Positions 37,574-49,294 of a stretch of 64,000 nt of DNA are shown in pieces. The translations under genes were made by a program, and so were the position numbers. Position 1 is the stretch's first letter. Each line of letters starts with the position of its first letter. The DNA is from Desarmillaria ectypa (lineage: Eukaryota > Basidiomycota > Agaricomycetes > Agaricales > Physalacriaceae): the NCBI GenBank assembly GCA_030407005.1, contig JAUDYN010000011.1, positions 1,416,501-1,480,500 of the forward strand. The letters run 5' to 3'. The notes under the pieces were generated by a model that worked only from the letters and a program-made list of their open reading frames with translations, ran no database searches and was not told the DNA's origin.

Positions 37574-38370
37574 TCATACATCCACATAAATCAGCACCGG
37601 CTCGCCCACCCCTTCGATCTCCGGAATCACACACTTGAGGTCAAACGCCTTGGCCAGAACAATTTTGAATATCTTTTGCACATTTATTGACGACGACGTG
37701 GAGCAGAAGATGAGAGATGCATGCATGGCTCGCGCGAAGCGTTTCGCTTGCTTCGTGATCTCTTCCTGCTCATCTCTGGGAAAAGTCGCAAATTGGTCGA
37801 ATTTGGTGCCAATCAGGAAGGGTATCGCTGTCTGGTCGCGAGATATGAGGTGGAATCTAGCATGTAGGAGAGTACACACGTACCTTGTTAAAACCCCTCG
37901 CCTGCCGATACCACTCCTTGACAGAATTCAAAGTACTCTTCCTCGACAGGTCAAACATGAACAGGATCGCCACCGCATCATTGCACACAAGTGGGAGCAT
38001 GTTCACAAACTCGCGCTGGCCGCCAAGGTCCCATATTGAGAACGTTATCGTCGTTCGCCGGACGGAAATGGTCTTTTCCATAAAGTTTACGCCTGTGTGA
38101 CGAGTGTAGTGACGGGAAGGAGAGGAAGGAGAGGGCGCACGTACCCAACGTCTGGATGTAATCCTCATCAAAGCTTCCCTCGACGTATTTGACCATCAAG
38201 CTCGTCTTGCCGATCTGTGAGTCGCCCACCATCCCGACCTTGATCACGACGCTAGAAACAGCTGAGCACACGACGATAACCACTACCACTGCAACAAACC
38301 TGTTCTTCTCATCGTTGTTCTCCAGGTGCGGGTGCACATTCGAACTGGTAGGCGAGGTGGACGTCGACAT
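37574..38370 (-). CDS. SPG1: Septation/mitotic-exit GTPase, Spg1/Tem1 type
   Basis: Starts at 38370 ([18 protein letters not shown]) and ends at TGA 37576-37574, in four exons. G-domain motifs: [17 protein letters not shown] (P-loop GDxxxGKT), switch [18 protein letters not shown], switch [18 protein letters not shown] with Gly-Gly-Gln, [20 protein letters not shown], and GTKFDQF, the Spg1/Tem1 version of NKxD. The GGQ switch and GTKxD distinguish this family from Rab and Ras. In yeasts it drives the septation initiation/mitotic exit network at spindle poles with Byr4-Cdc16/Bfa1-Bub2. The first intron follows NDEKN. No odd features. Confidence 0.93.
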
Positions 38371-39060
38371 TGATTATGAGAGGGGAGAAGAAACAGAGAA
38401 AGGAAGAAAAAAAAACAAAGACAAGAAAAAGAGGGTCACGTCGTGGGATGGCGAGCTGGCGATGTCGATGAGCAGCGAACGACCGTCGCAGCGTACACCG
38501 TCGTGGTTATTGAACAAGCCAGGGCCGTCGCTGGGCGATGACCCCGAATTTGTTACTTCTTTCACACGGTCAAGTACTCAGGAACACCAATCTATTTTTT
38601 CTACGTCTGTCATTTCTACCTGATTGTTGAGCATACTAGAAAGATACTCTACTACTACAGCAATTTAATAAAATGCTGTCGCTACCACCATTCAGTTAAC
38701 ACTAGATAAAGTTCAAATATCCATCTTTTCAGAGTTTGAAATACGGCAAATATTCGTGGACTCCTTGTAGGTATTCAAGTACAGCTTCGAACATCATCGT
38801 GGGCTGAGGCGCCCATACAACCCTCTCAACTCCATTCGACCGCTTCCTCCTTGTAACTACTGAGAACTGTCGCGCAATTCGACGGGCTCCCAGCAGGATG
38901 AGCACCCTTCGTCAGGTTCACCTCCTGATACTACGTCGACGCGTGCCATATATTCCCACAGGAAGGCTAACACTTCAATTATTACTTTCTTGACAACTAC
39001 ACATTACGCGCTCGCTCATTATCAGCATAGATACGCAGTTTGTAGGCATGTACTGTCAAT
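38371..39060. other. Intergenic, no supported gene
   Basis: About 690 bp upstream of the divergent GTPase gene and the 39-kb fragment. The frame 38189-38623 + mostly shadows the GTPase first exon. Nothing else recognised. Confidence 0.45.
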
Positions 39061-40214
39061 ATGGATCAAAGTAAAAGAACCATCCCTTCCATTGATGGGA
39101 CGTACCCAGTACCACCCCATGACATTGCAGATGTGCTGACAGTTGGTGGCAGCGCATGCTCCTACAGTATGTAACTCAGCAACTCAACATTTCAATGGAA
39201 ACGTACCCACGGAAACAGAATTCAGTGGCCAAAATGAAGGATGTCCACTCGTGATACCGCCGAATGTGTCCCCATATACCAAACTTCTGACTACAATTCT
39301 CAGCCTTTTTTTTTTTAGGAAAGTCCAGTATGGAGGACCTTGCCAGGGTTACCGTTGTCATTGACAACATGAGGATCCAACTCGCCGCCCTTACGAGTAC
39401 AGAGTCATGGGGAACAAGCTGCAATGTGCGAATGACGTACGGGGTCGCCCTTCCGAACGTTACTGACCTTTGTGAAATCTCCAGCACCAGTAACCTCGTG
39501 TCCATCAGTACACGGAGCCCAACTACCTACCTATACATAATCAGGCATCTTGACGAAATGCTCACTTTGCAGAGTCTCGTCCATTGCATACACCACGCGA
39601 CTTCGGTCATTCCGAGTTTCCTATGGTGTCCACATACAGCTGAAAAAATCAGGGTCCCCAGCTAGTCACATAAGAAGAGAAACCCACTGGCGCCCAATGA
39701 CAGAAATTCTACGCAGAGTTGATCCACGCGATCTGACAATTCGCACTTCTAGGATACGCCTGGACGGTGAGTTTTCGGACACCCACATCTACTGGTGCAA
39801 CGGCGGTAAAGGAGAGGTTTCTTCATTGGCGTCCGTCAGATGTTGTCTGAAACATGAGGTGCATTGTCGACAGAGACTTTCGCCATGGGAGAGATACGGT
39901 AACAAGGGCATCGACTCGCAGGGACTGGATGGATCTATTGTAGATTCAGGGATGTCGACTATGATGTTAGCATAATTCATTTCTGGCACTCCCATCGAGG
40001 CGGGATCATCGACGAGGGACCCGTCAGATTTCAGATGGAAGACCTCAGACCTGATAAACTCAGCATCGAGGACTTCCTGTGCTCGTGGGCAGAATACGAA
40101 AGGCTTACCTTACATCAGCTACAGAAGATAATAGATTCAGAGTCGCAGTTGTACGAGACGGATGCACTTATCACCCTGATCCTGAGGGGTATCTTCATAC
40201 GAAGGCCAGCGTGA
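39061..40214 (+). pseudogene. F-box/LRR-like fragment, probably degenerate
   Basis: From ATG 39061 the frame reads MDQSKRTIPSIDGTYPVPPH, DVLTVGGSACSY, then after a T-tract acceptor near 39319 SSMEDLARVTVVIDNMRIQL and LTSTESWGTSCNVRMTYGVA, ending at 39665. A second coherent frame, GTGWIYCRFRDVDYDVSIIH to MEDLRPDKLSIEDFLCSWAE, runs to a stop at 40214. The repeating valine/leucine layout resembles the C-terminal LRR-like part of basidiomycete F-box proteins, but no F-box was found and the two frames were not joined cleanly. Likely a truncated or decayed copy; low certainty on family. Confidence 0.3.
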
Positions 40215-41132
40215 CACGAGCCCTGATTCCGCAGATATAACCCTTGGACCCGAGAATGTTTATTTTCTCAAACTCAGACGACTATGGATGCATCGGGAAT
40301 GACTCATGACCTTTGCGGTTTCGGAAAGTGCAAGAAAAGTTTGCTCTCATCAGTGGAACACCTGGTACTACGATTCAAGAGTCAGCCCGCTACTCAAACA
40401 CTCATCTAAGCAGCTCGCAATGAAGGCCGAAAAGGCTTACCCATTTCTAATAGAAAGAAACCGCGAAATGCTCGCAGACTTTAATATTGAGAGCCCGGTT
40501 CATGACATCCTCAATTACACTTCTCTGTCGAATAAGTAGCACTGATCTTCCTGTCACCCGCCCAGCGGCTGTGATCCTTTGCTTCTGGAGGAACTACGAT
40601 CCATTTTGGGATTTCTGATTGTTTTCCCAGCAGCGAAGGTGTATTGATAAGGATGCAATATCAACAACAAAAGTTGCCGTAGATTCTGTAGCCAGCACGT
40701 GATAAAGTAATGCCTCAATGAGAACGAACTTTGAACTCCGGTGATTACGGCCCGGTTCCAAAATGCACAGCGACTTCCACCTACTCCACCTTTCCATTAG
40801 GTGCCACTGCCCACGTTCAATCTTGCTGAAAAACTCTTTTTACGACAAGTAACACGTCCCAATAACTCTGAGCATCAGCTCATCATGGACTACGGCGAAA
40901 ATCTTACTAGGCAAAGCCTTTCCTTCATCACCAGGCTCACTGACAGGGACAACGAAGGGCCATAATCCTTAAATCTTTCTTAGACACTTTTCAAGGCCGC
41001 CAGTGTCCAAAAAACACTCCATATGATATATGGCTCACAGGTAATAACATTGCGAAAAAATAAATTCCAGAGCTATATACGTAGGCATGATAACCTCGAG
41101 AGCAATAGTAGAAAGGTGTGCCATATAAGATA
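40215..41132. other. Intergenic, no supported gene
   Basis: A 77-codon frame at 40306-40539 + lacks a domain. The right part (about 40990-41130) is similar to sequence at about 54290-54590 and belongs to the duplicated block. Confidence 0.4.
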
Positions 41133-41676
41133 TCAGTTCCCATCATTGCGGCACTGAAAATTCATTGAAATTTAACGTTTTCATGGAATGAACAAACAAA
41201 GCACTTACGCAAACTTGAACGGCCGCACCGCCGCAAGATCCTGAGTTAACATCACCTCGGCAGGCGTAACTACGAGGCAGAATGAGCAAGCTGACGAACA
41301 AACTCGAGAACTGTACACACTTTTGACCACCATAATGCAGACCTACAATCTTGATAGGCGGCGGCGAGCAGGAGAACAACGGTTCGTTACAGACATTGGT
41401 GGTGATCGCCCCAGCTACCTGGTTGCAAGAATCGTCCACCACAGCGTCTAAGAACTTCCTGTCAGTTCCGACATAGAAGGGATTGTAGGATTACTTACAG
41501 CCCTCCCTTCCAGTACCGACGTCAAATCCGAGGTCTATGACTCCGTAGCTGCGCAGATAAATCAGTATCGTGTGCAAACGGTCGTGACGTTGAGCGTACT
41601 TGTAACCGGGACAGATAGCTGCCACAGATGACGCCAGGAAGGTGACACCAACGAAGGTAGCAAGCTTGAATTGCAT
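41133..41676 (-). CDS. Small cysteine-rich secreted protein, intact copy
   Basis: Five exons (41676-41600, 41548-41499, 41447-41321, 41269-41209, 41153-41133) give 111 residues, all junctions GT-AG and in phase. Signal peptide MQFKLATFVGVTFLASSVAA, then a mature chain of about 91 residues with nine cysteines: ICPG, GREGC, DDSCNQ, TNVCNE, LFSCSP, YACRGD, SGSCGG and VQVCCRNDGN at the end. The cysteine spacing is not that of hydrophobins. It looks like a small secreted effector-type or antimicrobial-like protein; its role is unknown. A TATAAAG lies 143 bp upstream. A second decayed copy lies at 54588-55326 and a relic at 50491-50580. Confidence 0.8.
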
Positions 41677-41818
41677 CTAAGTCTGGGTAAGAACCGCACT
41701 ATAAATCAGAGTAGGCGGGATCACTGACCTTGAGACGATAAATTGAGAAAAGATGTAAGTGTGAGAAGAGATGTAGTACCGCTGACGGTGCTGCTTTGAA
41801 TCCCTCTTTTCGAATCAT

Positions 41819-41825
41819 CTTTATA
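41819..41825 (-). promoter_or_regulatory. TATA box of the cysteine-rich secreted protein gene
   Basis: TATAAAG on the minus strand, 143 bp upstream of the ATG at 41676. The same TATAAAG is preserved in the decayed duplicate, upstream of 55326. Confidence 0.45.
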
Positions 41826-42647
41826 CTCCCAAATACTGAGCCACTGTGCCACGGGTAAAATCCATTTCATACTTGGGCAGCATTTCCGAGGTATTTCCGG
41901 CGTCTCGGCGCTGTTCGACATACGAAACATGTTTCGATGATTATTTTACAGGTACGACAACCGCAGCAGAACCGTATGATGGCACCGATCTACTTGAGCG
42001 AGCCTCACGAGACGAGTATATTTTGCAGTACATCAGCACTGGGCTTCCCTACAGAGTGATGCAGTGTTCGCGAATCAAAAGAAACAGATCGTTTGACACA
42101 GACAAGGGAGTCATCGGGCCTCAGGCCTCACGAGTCAATCAGCCTGGAATCGAGACAGAATAACTTGAGAGAAAGGACTGGAGCACCCGAGCTTTTAACA
42201 CAAGGCCGTCGTTGAAAAACATGGTTCATTCGAGTATTAAACTCCGGGCTCCACAATATTTGTTTATCCTATGACCAGCAGTGCAAATGAAGAGACAAGC
42301 GTGTCATGCGCAGTGTTCCATCAGGCTGAGCTGGTATCTGATTCTTACTAATACCAACTTGGGGTAAGTAATTCAGAGGGCCCTCGTTTCAGCTGGAAGT
42401 AGTTTTGACGATGGTTGGTCGGAGCGATGACGAGGCGACGTATCTGACATAGACACGGTGACGCGAATCCATAGAATCCAGTTTCATGGACATGAGACTA
42501 AAGTTTGTGAAAAAAAGAAGAAAAGGGTCGGGAATATCCGAGCCAAAGACCGACATCTGGACAAAAATATATAGGGCCGTAATATTAGGGTACCGTAAGA
42601 AATGTCGGAATTCCAAACATGGTGTTTATAACATGGTTTATAATATG

Positions 42648-42665
42648 TTTGAAACCGGTTTCAAA
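42648..42665. repeat. Perfect 18-bp palindrome
   Basis: TTTGAAACCGGTTTCAAA is exactly self-complementary. Related TTGAAAC words recur near 43070-43095. It lies just past the end of the duplicated block. Confidence 0.7.
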
Positions 42666-44464
42666 GACGAGGGGTCCGAGAGGGTATGTTAACAATTTTA
42701 AACATTTATGGCTTTGTAGCTGCATTCAAAGGCAGAAATTAGCACTCTGTACATCTCTAGAACACCTATAATGATTGGACACAGTATTTTACGAGTTTCC
42801 AAGGCACAGGAGATGGACTTCTGGCAAGTTTGGTCAGTTTTGGAACTAATCCTCGGGAAAACAACAGACACGCCTATATATATCTGGCTGTCTTGACTAA
42901 TGCAGCGACGTGACCGACACTGTGCAAGCTTGGATTGGGCTTTACAATACTCCCCTGGCGTTATGCAAGGTTGTTGAAACCATCAGGATGAATACTACTA
43001 CATGCATGCGGGTTATAAACATGGTTAATATCTCATTTCTGATAGGTCATTAGCATTTCTTACTGATATATTTGAAACTTGTTTGAAACCTCGGTTTAGG
43101 AAGGATGTTTATAATTAGACACGGACCCATGATTTCAAAGGCTTCCACTTCACAAGGCCGCAAAGCTAATATTCGACTACGGACTCAAGTAAAACTGGAA
43201 AAGCCTCCACACACAAAACAGGGATCGATAAATCAGATGATGAAGCTGCCATGGATGAAAGTACAGAGGAAAGTGATCAAGATGATGATGATGATCAGAG
43301 CTTCGAAGACAGAAAGGGTGAGAGGCTTTCTGAAGAAGGCACCGATTCCAACTTGTAGCACATTTACATGACATCATTTTTGGCACCTAAGAGTCGAATA
43401 CAATTACTACGACCATTTTACAATCAGTCTATGCGAGCCAGACCGCATTTTATTGAGCTTATAGTAGCGATGCATGAGCCGGAAACAATCCTATGCAATA
43501 TCGAAGGCTAGGTTATTATTATGGGGGTTCTTAATAACATACAAAAATGTCACAACATCAGGCCTTGACAAGACGGATAAGAATTATGCCGGACCGTGGT
43601 CGCGACCCCCCGGCAATCTTTTTCCCAATTTGCTGATGGTCCGAGTGAGTTGTCCCGGCCATCAAGTAAACGCTTGGCAAGACTGCGATCGGCCCCCGTC
43701 TCTTTTGACAAGTGCTCTTACATTTACTGTTATCTTAACGCACAGAAAATAAGAGACTACCTTTTCTTCTGTATATATCCCAGTCTCGTACGCAGGCCAA
43801 AAAGATGAGAAATGTAAGTGCTACGCCAATAATTTTCAAGTTAACAGGTTCAAACTACGTTTCAGCAGCTGTTAAAATCTATCTCTTATCGCTAGATTAA
43901 CGTCATAGGACTTCAGCTTATCACCTAATTGTTCAATAATGCACTCTACTCGTGAAATGTGAGAACGAGCATCCAAGACGTGCTACATGTCATGCATATG
44001 ACCTCTCACAGGGACCCGCAAGTTTCCAGAAAGTGAAAACGGTGGACACTCGAAGTGAGAGGAGTTCTGGTACTGAGCTTTCTCATAGTTGCGCGTGAAA
44101 AGCTTTTGAGTCGGGAGTTGCTTCAAGTAGTGGTCGCTAAGCAACGGTGTTTACTGTGTTTACCCTTTTACAACACCGATGAGATGAACGACGTTACGGT
44201 AAGACTCTGCCAGCAATACCCTGGCATTGGTTCATATTTTTCCAGGCAGTCAAAGTCAGTCCGCAGGAATTCCATTTCTTGCCGTACCGTGGGTTGTACA
44301 TATCAGCCGGTTCATGGTTCCTGACCCCATGATCTCTTTTACTCCTTCAGCGTTGAGTTGATATCACAGAATGCCCAGAACGTCTGACTGATAAACTAGA
44401 CATACCGTGTCCCACAAGAGCGGATGGTTCAACGCGAACGTCAATTGTTTCTTTGTCCGCAACC

Positions 44465-46605
44465 ATGACTCAAACGTTCACCTACGATTTTGATACGCCC
44501 ACCTACAAAGGCACCACCAATATCAACACAGGTCTCTTCATCAACGGAAAGTTTGTTGATCCCGCCGAAGGAGGTTCCATCGAGTGAGCTTCCATATGAT
44601 GTTCTACCATCATATCGACAGGAGTGCTTCATTTTCTAGAGTTGTCAACCCATCCACAGGGAAAACGATCACATTCGTTGCAGGCGGTACGAAGAGAGAC
44701 GTCGATTTCGCCGTCAAAGCTGCCAAGGAGGTGAGGAATGCTTGTGCAGAACGCCGAAGAACGGCGCAATCTCATGTTATCGTCAATTGCTAGGCCTACA
44801 AGAAATCATGGGGCCTCAGGTGTCCCGGTCCTCAACGAGGACGGCTCCTTTCTAAATTTGCAGACCTCGTTGAACAGCATATCGATGAATTGTCTGCCCT
44901 GGAGACGTTGAATGTCGGTGGGCGTCGTGCGTGTGTCTTGGTACCAGCAGACTGATCAAGCTGTCCACAGGGAAGCCATTCATGGCCGCTAAACAACAGG
45001 ATGCTACCAGTATGATCGCTGTATTGAGGTACTATGCTGGTTGGGCAGACAAGGTTCATGGAAAAGTGGTTGAGGTGAGATATTCGGTAGGCCCTTCTGT
45101 AGATGCACTCATCTTGCCTACCAGACCAATGAAAACAAACTAAGTTACACTCGGCACGAACCCTACGGCGTTGTGGTATGTGGATGTATTCAGTCTGTCT
45201 AGCACCCGCTTACTTGTTTAACAGGGACAAATAATACCATGGAACTTCCCTATGGTGATCTGGCTCCTCGCCGTTTCATAAAAACTGCACTGATACATTG
45301 GATAGGTGATGGCAGCTTGGAAACTTGCCCCTGCGCTTGCTACTGGAAATACTGTTGTTCTGAAGGTGTGCGCTTTTCTCAAACTCCAAAACTAACACTG
45401 ACGTCTTCGAAGCCATCTGAATTAACACCATTGACTGCTCAACGCCTCTGCGACTTCATCATCGAGGCAGGATTCCCACCCGGTGTCGTTAACATTGTAA
45501 ATGGTTACGGTGAGAGGCGCCATATATTGTTAACTTCGTCAAATATAATACTAAGTGATGCGTAGGCAACACGGTAGGCCAAGCAATCAGCGAACACCCA
45601 GACATCTTCAAGATCGCTTTTACCGGTAGTACCTTGGTGGGAAGAAAGGTCCAAGAAACATCAGCCAAATCGAATTTGAAAGCCGTTAGTCTTGAGCTAG
45701 GAGGGAAGAGCCCGTGTATCATCTTTGATGATGCGAACATTGAGCAAGCAGTGAAATGGGCGGCCTCGGGCATTTTGTATGCTCATCTACGCCCAGGTTG
45801 TTTGCTAACTAAAGCATTTCCAATAGCTCTAATGCAGGCCAAATATGCGCAGCTTCATCTCGAATCCTCCTCCAAGAAAGTATCTACGACACCTTTGTTG
45901 AAAAGTTCACCGCGGTTGCCAAGGGCCTGCAGCACGTAACTGGTGATCCTTTTGTCGCCGAGACTCAGCACGGACCTCAGGTCTCTCGGACTCAATTTGA
46001 AGTACACCCCTTAATCCTGTATAGTGTCCGAGGAACTCACCCGCGATACATAGCGCGTCATGGGTTATCTTCGTTCAGCCAGGGAGGACGGTGCCCAATT
46101 CCACATAGGTGGAGAGAAGCACGGTATCGGAGAAGGGTTCTTCATCCAGCCGACTGTCTTCACAGGGGAGAACACTATGAAAGCAGTCAAGGAGGAGATC
46201 TTCGGGCCTGTCGCTGCGTTGATCAGATTCAAAACTGAGGAAGGTCAGTAAACAGCGCGATTTCAAGTAGGAATACGTGTTCACAATGAGTTCCAGAGGG
46301 GATTGAGTTGGCTAATGATTCGTCCTACGGTCTAGCTGCAGCTGTCTTCTCGGAAAATTCAAGCAGGGCTATCCGAGTGACCCACCAATTGGAGTCTGGT
46401 ACTGCCTGGATCAACTGTTATGGTATGGGGGATCCTGGAGTTCCATTCGGAGGTTATAAGCAGTCCGGTATTGGCAGGGAATGTGGCGAATATGCCCTGA
46501 ACATGTTCGCGTTCAATTTGTTACTGTTCATACCTTCGCAACTAACTCTTCCATAGGTACACCGAAGTTAAGGCCGTGCATATTAACGTCGGAATGAAGA
46601 TCTAG
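44465..46605 (+). CDS. Aldehyde dehydrogenase, copy 1
   Basis: About 13 exons from ATG 44465 ([18 protein letters not shown]) to TAG 46603-46605, about 500 residues. ALDH landmarks: [58 protein letters not shown], the catalytic glutamate in [10 protein letters not shown], the catalytic cysteine in [14 protein letters not shown] (across an intron), EEIFGPV, and [17 protein letters not shown]. All joins tested keep the frame and both catalytic residues are present. It belongs to the NAD(P)-dependent ALDH1/2-like fungal family (Ald4/5-like); cytosolic is likely because no clear targeting peptide is seen. Paralogue at 51831-54042 with the same intron positions. Confidence 0.92.
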
Positions 46606-46773
46606 GAAGAGATTTTTTTGTAAATTAGAAGAACGAATGATGTATACTACCCAGGCTGTATTTGAATGCCATCGACCTGGATGAAGTATGGTTAGTTTTT
46701 GAGTGGAGCATTACTACCTAGTAAATATGCAATACGTGAATTACCTAGACATGTACATTTCAAATAATGTTAT

Positions 46774-49294
46774 TTACGCAGCCAAAGCGCCGACACGCTT
46801 TCTTAAATCTATGGCCCGGCTACTTCCCCGTCCTTCGAGCTTTCCAAACACCACGACCTTGCCCTTCTCCCCCGCTCGACCGGAGCGCCCAGCCCGATGG
46901 ATGAAATCGATCATATTCCTCGGCTCGTCCACGATGAAGACGTGCTTGATTTGTGGACTGAAATCCAATCCTCGAGAGAGCAACGAAGTAGTGATCATGA
47001 CATGAGGCGTCTTGCTCGGATCTCCTGCGCCTTCTTCTTTTGTGGCAACTATCTCTGCTTTGTCCTTAAGGAACCCGTCAAGATGGTGGTTCGACCCCTT
47101 CCTCCTCGTCTCGGCGGTCCCGTCGATTGCAACAGTTTTAATACCCTTTCCTTCGAGATGCTGGCTGAGCAGCTGTACCTTGATATTCTTATTGCAGAAA
47201 ACCAGGATTTTTGACAGCTTCCTGCTCCGGGTGATGCTGTCTTCAGCCCACACCTTTCTGATACGCTTCTCGATGTCGGCGTTTTTGTTGGTGCCCGTCC
47301 AGCCGACGTACTCAGTCTGGAGCTTCTTTGGGAGGTGATGCACCGTCGGCGAGGCCAAACGCGTGTGGGAAGGATGATGAGTCTCGAGGTAGTTCCCGAG
47401 AGCGCTAGGAATGGTAGCGCTACACAGGATGAGGTTGAATGGATAAGAAATGGGCTTCGGTTCTATGCTCTCGGTCTTGAAGTTGAACTCATCAGGGTAG
47501 TATGGTGCAGATGATCCACGAGCGGTGCTGACTTCGGAGAGTAGAAGACGGGTGGTCTCTTGGAAATCAGGATCTGTTATAGGAAACATTAATGCAAAGC
47601 TGGGACTCATGAACAATTCACGTACCGAACAGAACGTCGGCTTCGTCAACAATCACCCATTCGACGTTAGCAAGACCCATTTCTGGAGCTGCACCCAAAG
47701 TGCCAGTGGGAACAACGCCAAGATCCCTGCCACGTCTAGGCTTTCTTTGGAATTCCTCATCTTCTTTCTCTTCCCCTTCTTTACTGCTTTCCTCCTGAGC
47801 TTTTGGTGTCTCATTCCCGATTCGGCGCTCCCAGCCACGACCTTTGATTAACTCAAGTAACTTCATTGGCGTACCAGCAACGACGTCTACCGGAAATCTT
47901 CCACCAGGCCGCACCTGGAGTTCCTGCGAGTGATCGCTGAACAACGCAGCATCGAGCTTCCCCTTCATCTGGGCGGCACTTCCGCCTCCTAGATTCATCT
48001 TGTTGTCCACGTTCGCCTGGCTAGCACAGAGTATCCTCAACTTTATCTCGTGTATTAGATCCTTGGCAAAACTCGATAGCTGGCGAGCCAGCTCGTGCGT
48101 CGGAGCGAGGATAAGAGCGCGGGGGTTTAGAGGATGGGTGTTTTTTCGGTGGACATTTCCACTGAGTTCCGAAACTTTGAGGGATTGGAGAAGCGGTAGA
48201 AGGTACGCTATTGATTTTCCGGAGCCAGTTTCAGATGCGAGAAGGTACTCTTTCCATTTTTGGTTGGGGTCGTACTCAGTCTCGAGAAGGTGCTGAAGAC
48301 TGAGAGCCTGGATGGGTGTGGGTTGGGCACCGGTACCGACAACTTCGGTGAGACAGGAAAGAAGGCCAGGCATGAGGGGAAAGGACGCGAAGGACGGGGG
48401 AGATGAAGAAGACGAGGAGAACGACGCGGAAGATTCTGCTGAAGGAGCCTTCCGAATCTCTACGGCTTTCGCCAAGCGCTTCAAATAAGGAGACGGTGAG
48501 ATGTATGCATTGCCGCGGGATGCTGATGAGTCATTTGAGAGGGGAGATTTCTCGTCCGAAGGCTCCGTCCTGGCACCTGAGATATGTGAGGACTTCGTTT
48601 CATAAGGCTGGAATCGGCGCGAGTTACCGAGCCTTGCTGGCGGTGTCCAAGTTGACTTTTGTGAAAAACTCGGTGCTGGTTGCCTGGTGTCTGTGCTCCT
48701 CGTATATGAGACGCTACGTCCGTCCCCGGACTTGCGAGAATCGAACGGATTGAATAGTAGAGAAGAATCTCCAAAACTCCCGTTCGTTGACGAAGAAGAA
48801 TCCTTCCAATGCTCTCCTGTGTTGGAGGTGGGATTAGATGACCTCCGGCGGTCCTCAGACTTCATCAGGGAGGGAGGAATTATTGTTGGTGCAGAAGATG
48901 GACCGTCCTTGTTCTGTCTGTCCATGTTTGCCAGGTAAGGAGACGGTGATTTGTATGCCTTCCTGCCTAACGCATTGAACATATTTCCCCGCTCGTCCCG
49001 ATATCCAGGCAGCCCATGCCAGCGGCCTTTACGCTTCCTCAAATCTTGCGAACTATCATGCCGACGAAACGACACAGTAGGAGATTCTTCCTCTTGGCTT
49101 TCAAGGTCGACCCCAGAATGTGGCAACTCCTCGCGCTGGAACGAACTCTTGACCTTTTCCAGAGACATGATAATAGGTTTCCCTCCACCGCGACGACCGC
49201 GGCCCTGCTTCTTTCGGCGACGGCTGCGATGTACATCAGTATAATTGCTTGTAGAGAAACATATCCACGCACTCTTCGACCATCGCCGAAGCAT
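46774..49294 (-). CDS. MRH4: DEAD-box RNA helicase, mitochondrial Mrh4 type
   Basis: Two exons (49294-47626 and 47573-46774) give 822 residues. The N-terminus (MLRRWSKSAWICFSTSNY) is arginine-rich and amphipathic, fitting a mitochondrial presequence. A long Ser/Arg-rich, low-complexity region follows, with SPSPYL occurring twice. Helicase motifs: QPTPIQ, ASETGSGKS, APTHELARQ, AGTPMKL, VDEADVLF (motif II, intron right after), CSATIP, VFCNK, TSLLSRGLDF, HRAGRSGR. The order and the variant ASETGSGKS and CSAT fit Mrh4, which acts in mitochondrial large-subunit ribosome assembly. Mrh4 versus another DEAD-box member is an inference. It lies between the two ALDH copies and is single. Confidence 0.88.

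Larger units (their letters stand above)
41677..44464. other. Region between the secreted-protein gene and ALDH1
   Basis: The left part (to about 42610) is the upstream flank of the secreted-protein gene and aligns with 55327-56470. Beyond it are a perfect 18-bp palindrome at 42648-42665 and a short acidic reading frame near 43230-43360 (DESTEESDQDDDDDQSFE) of unknown origin. No complete gene is supported. Confidence 0.45.

Noticed and set aside
41133..41676. Hydrophobin
   Set aside because: Small, secreted and cysteine-rich, but the spacing lacks the hydrophobin C-CC-C-C-CC-C pattern.
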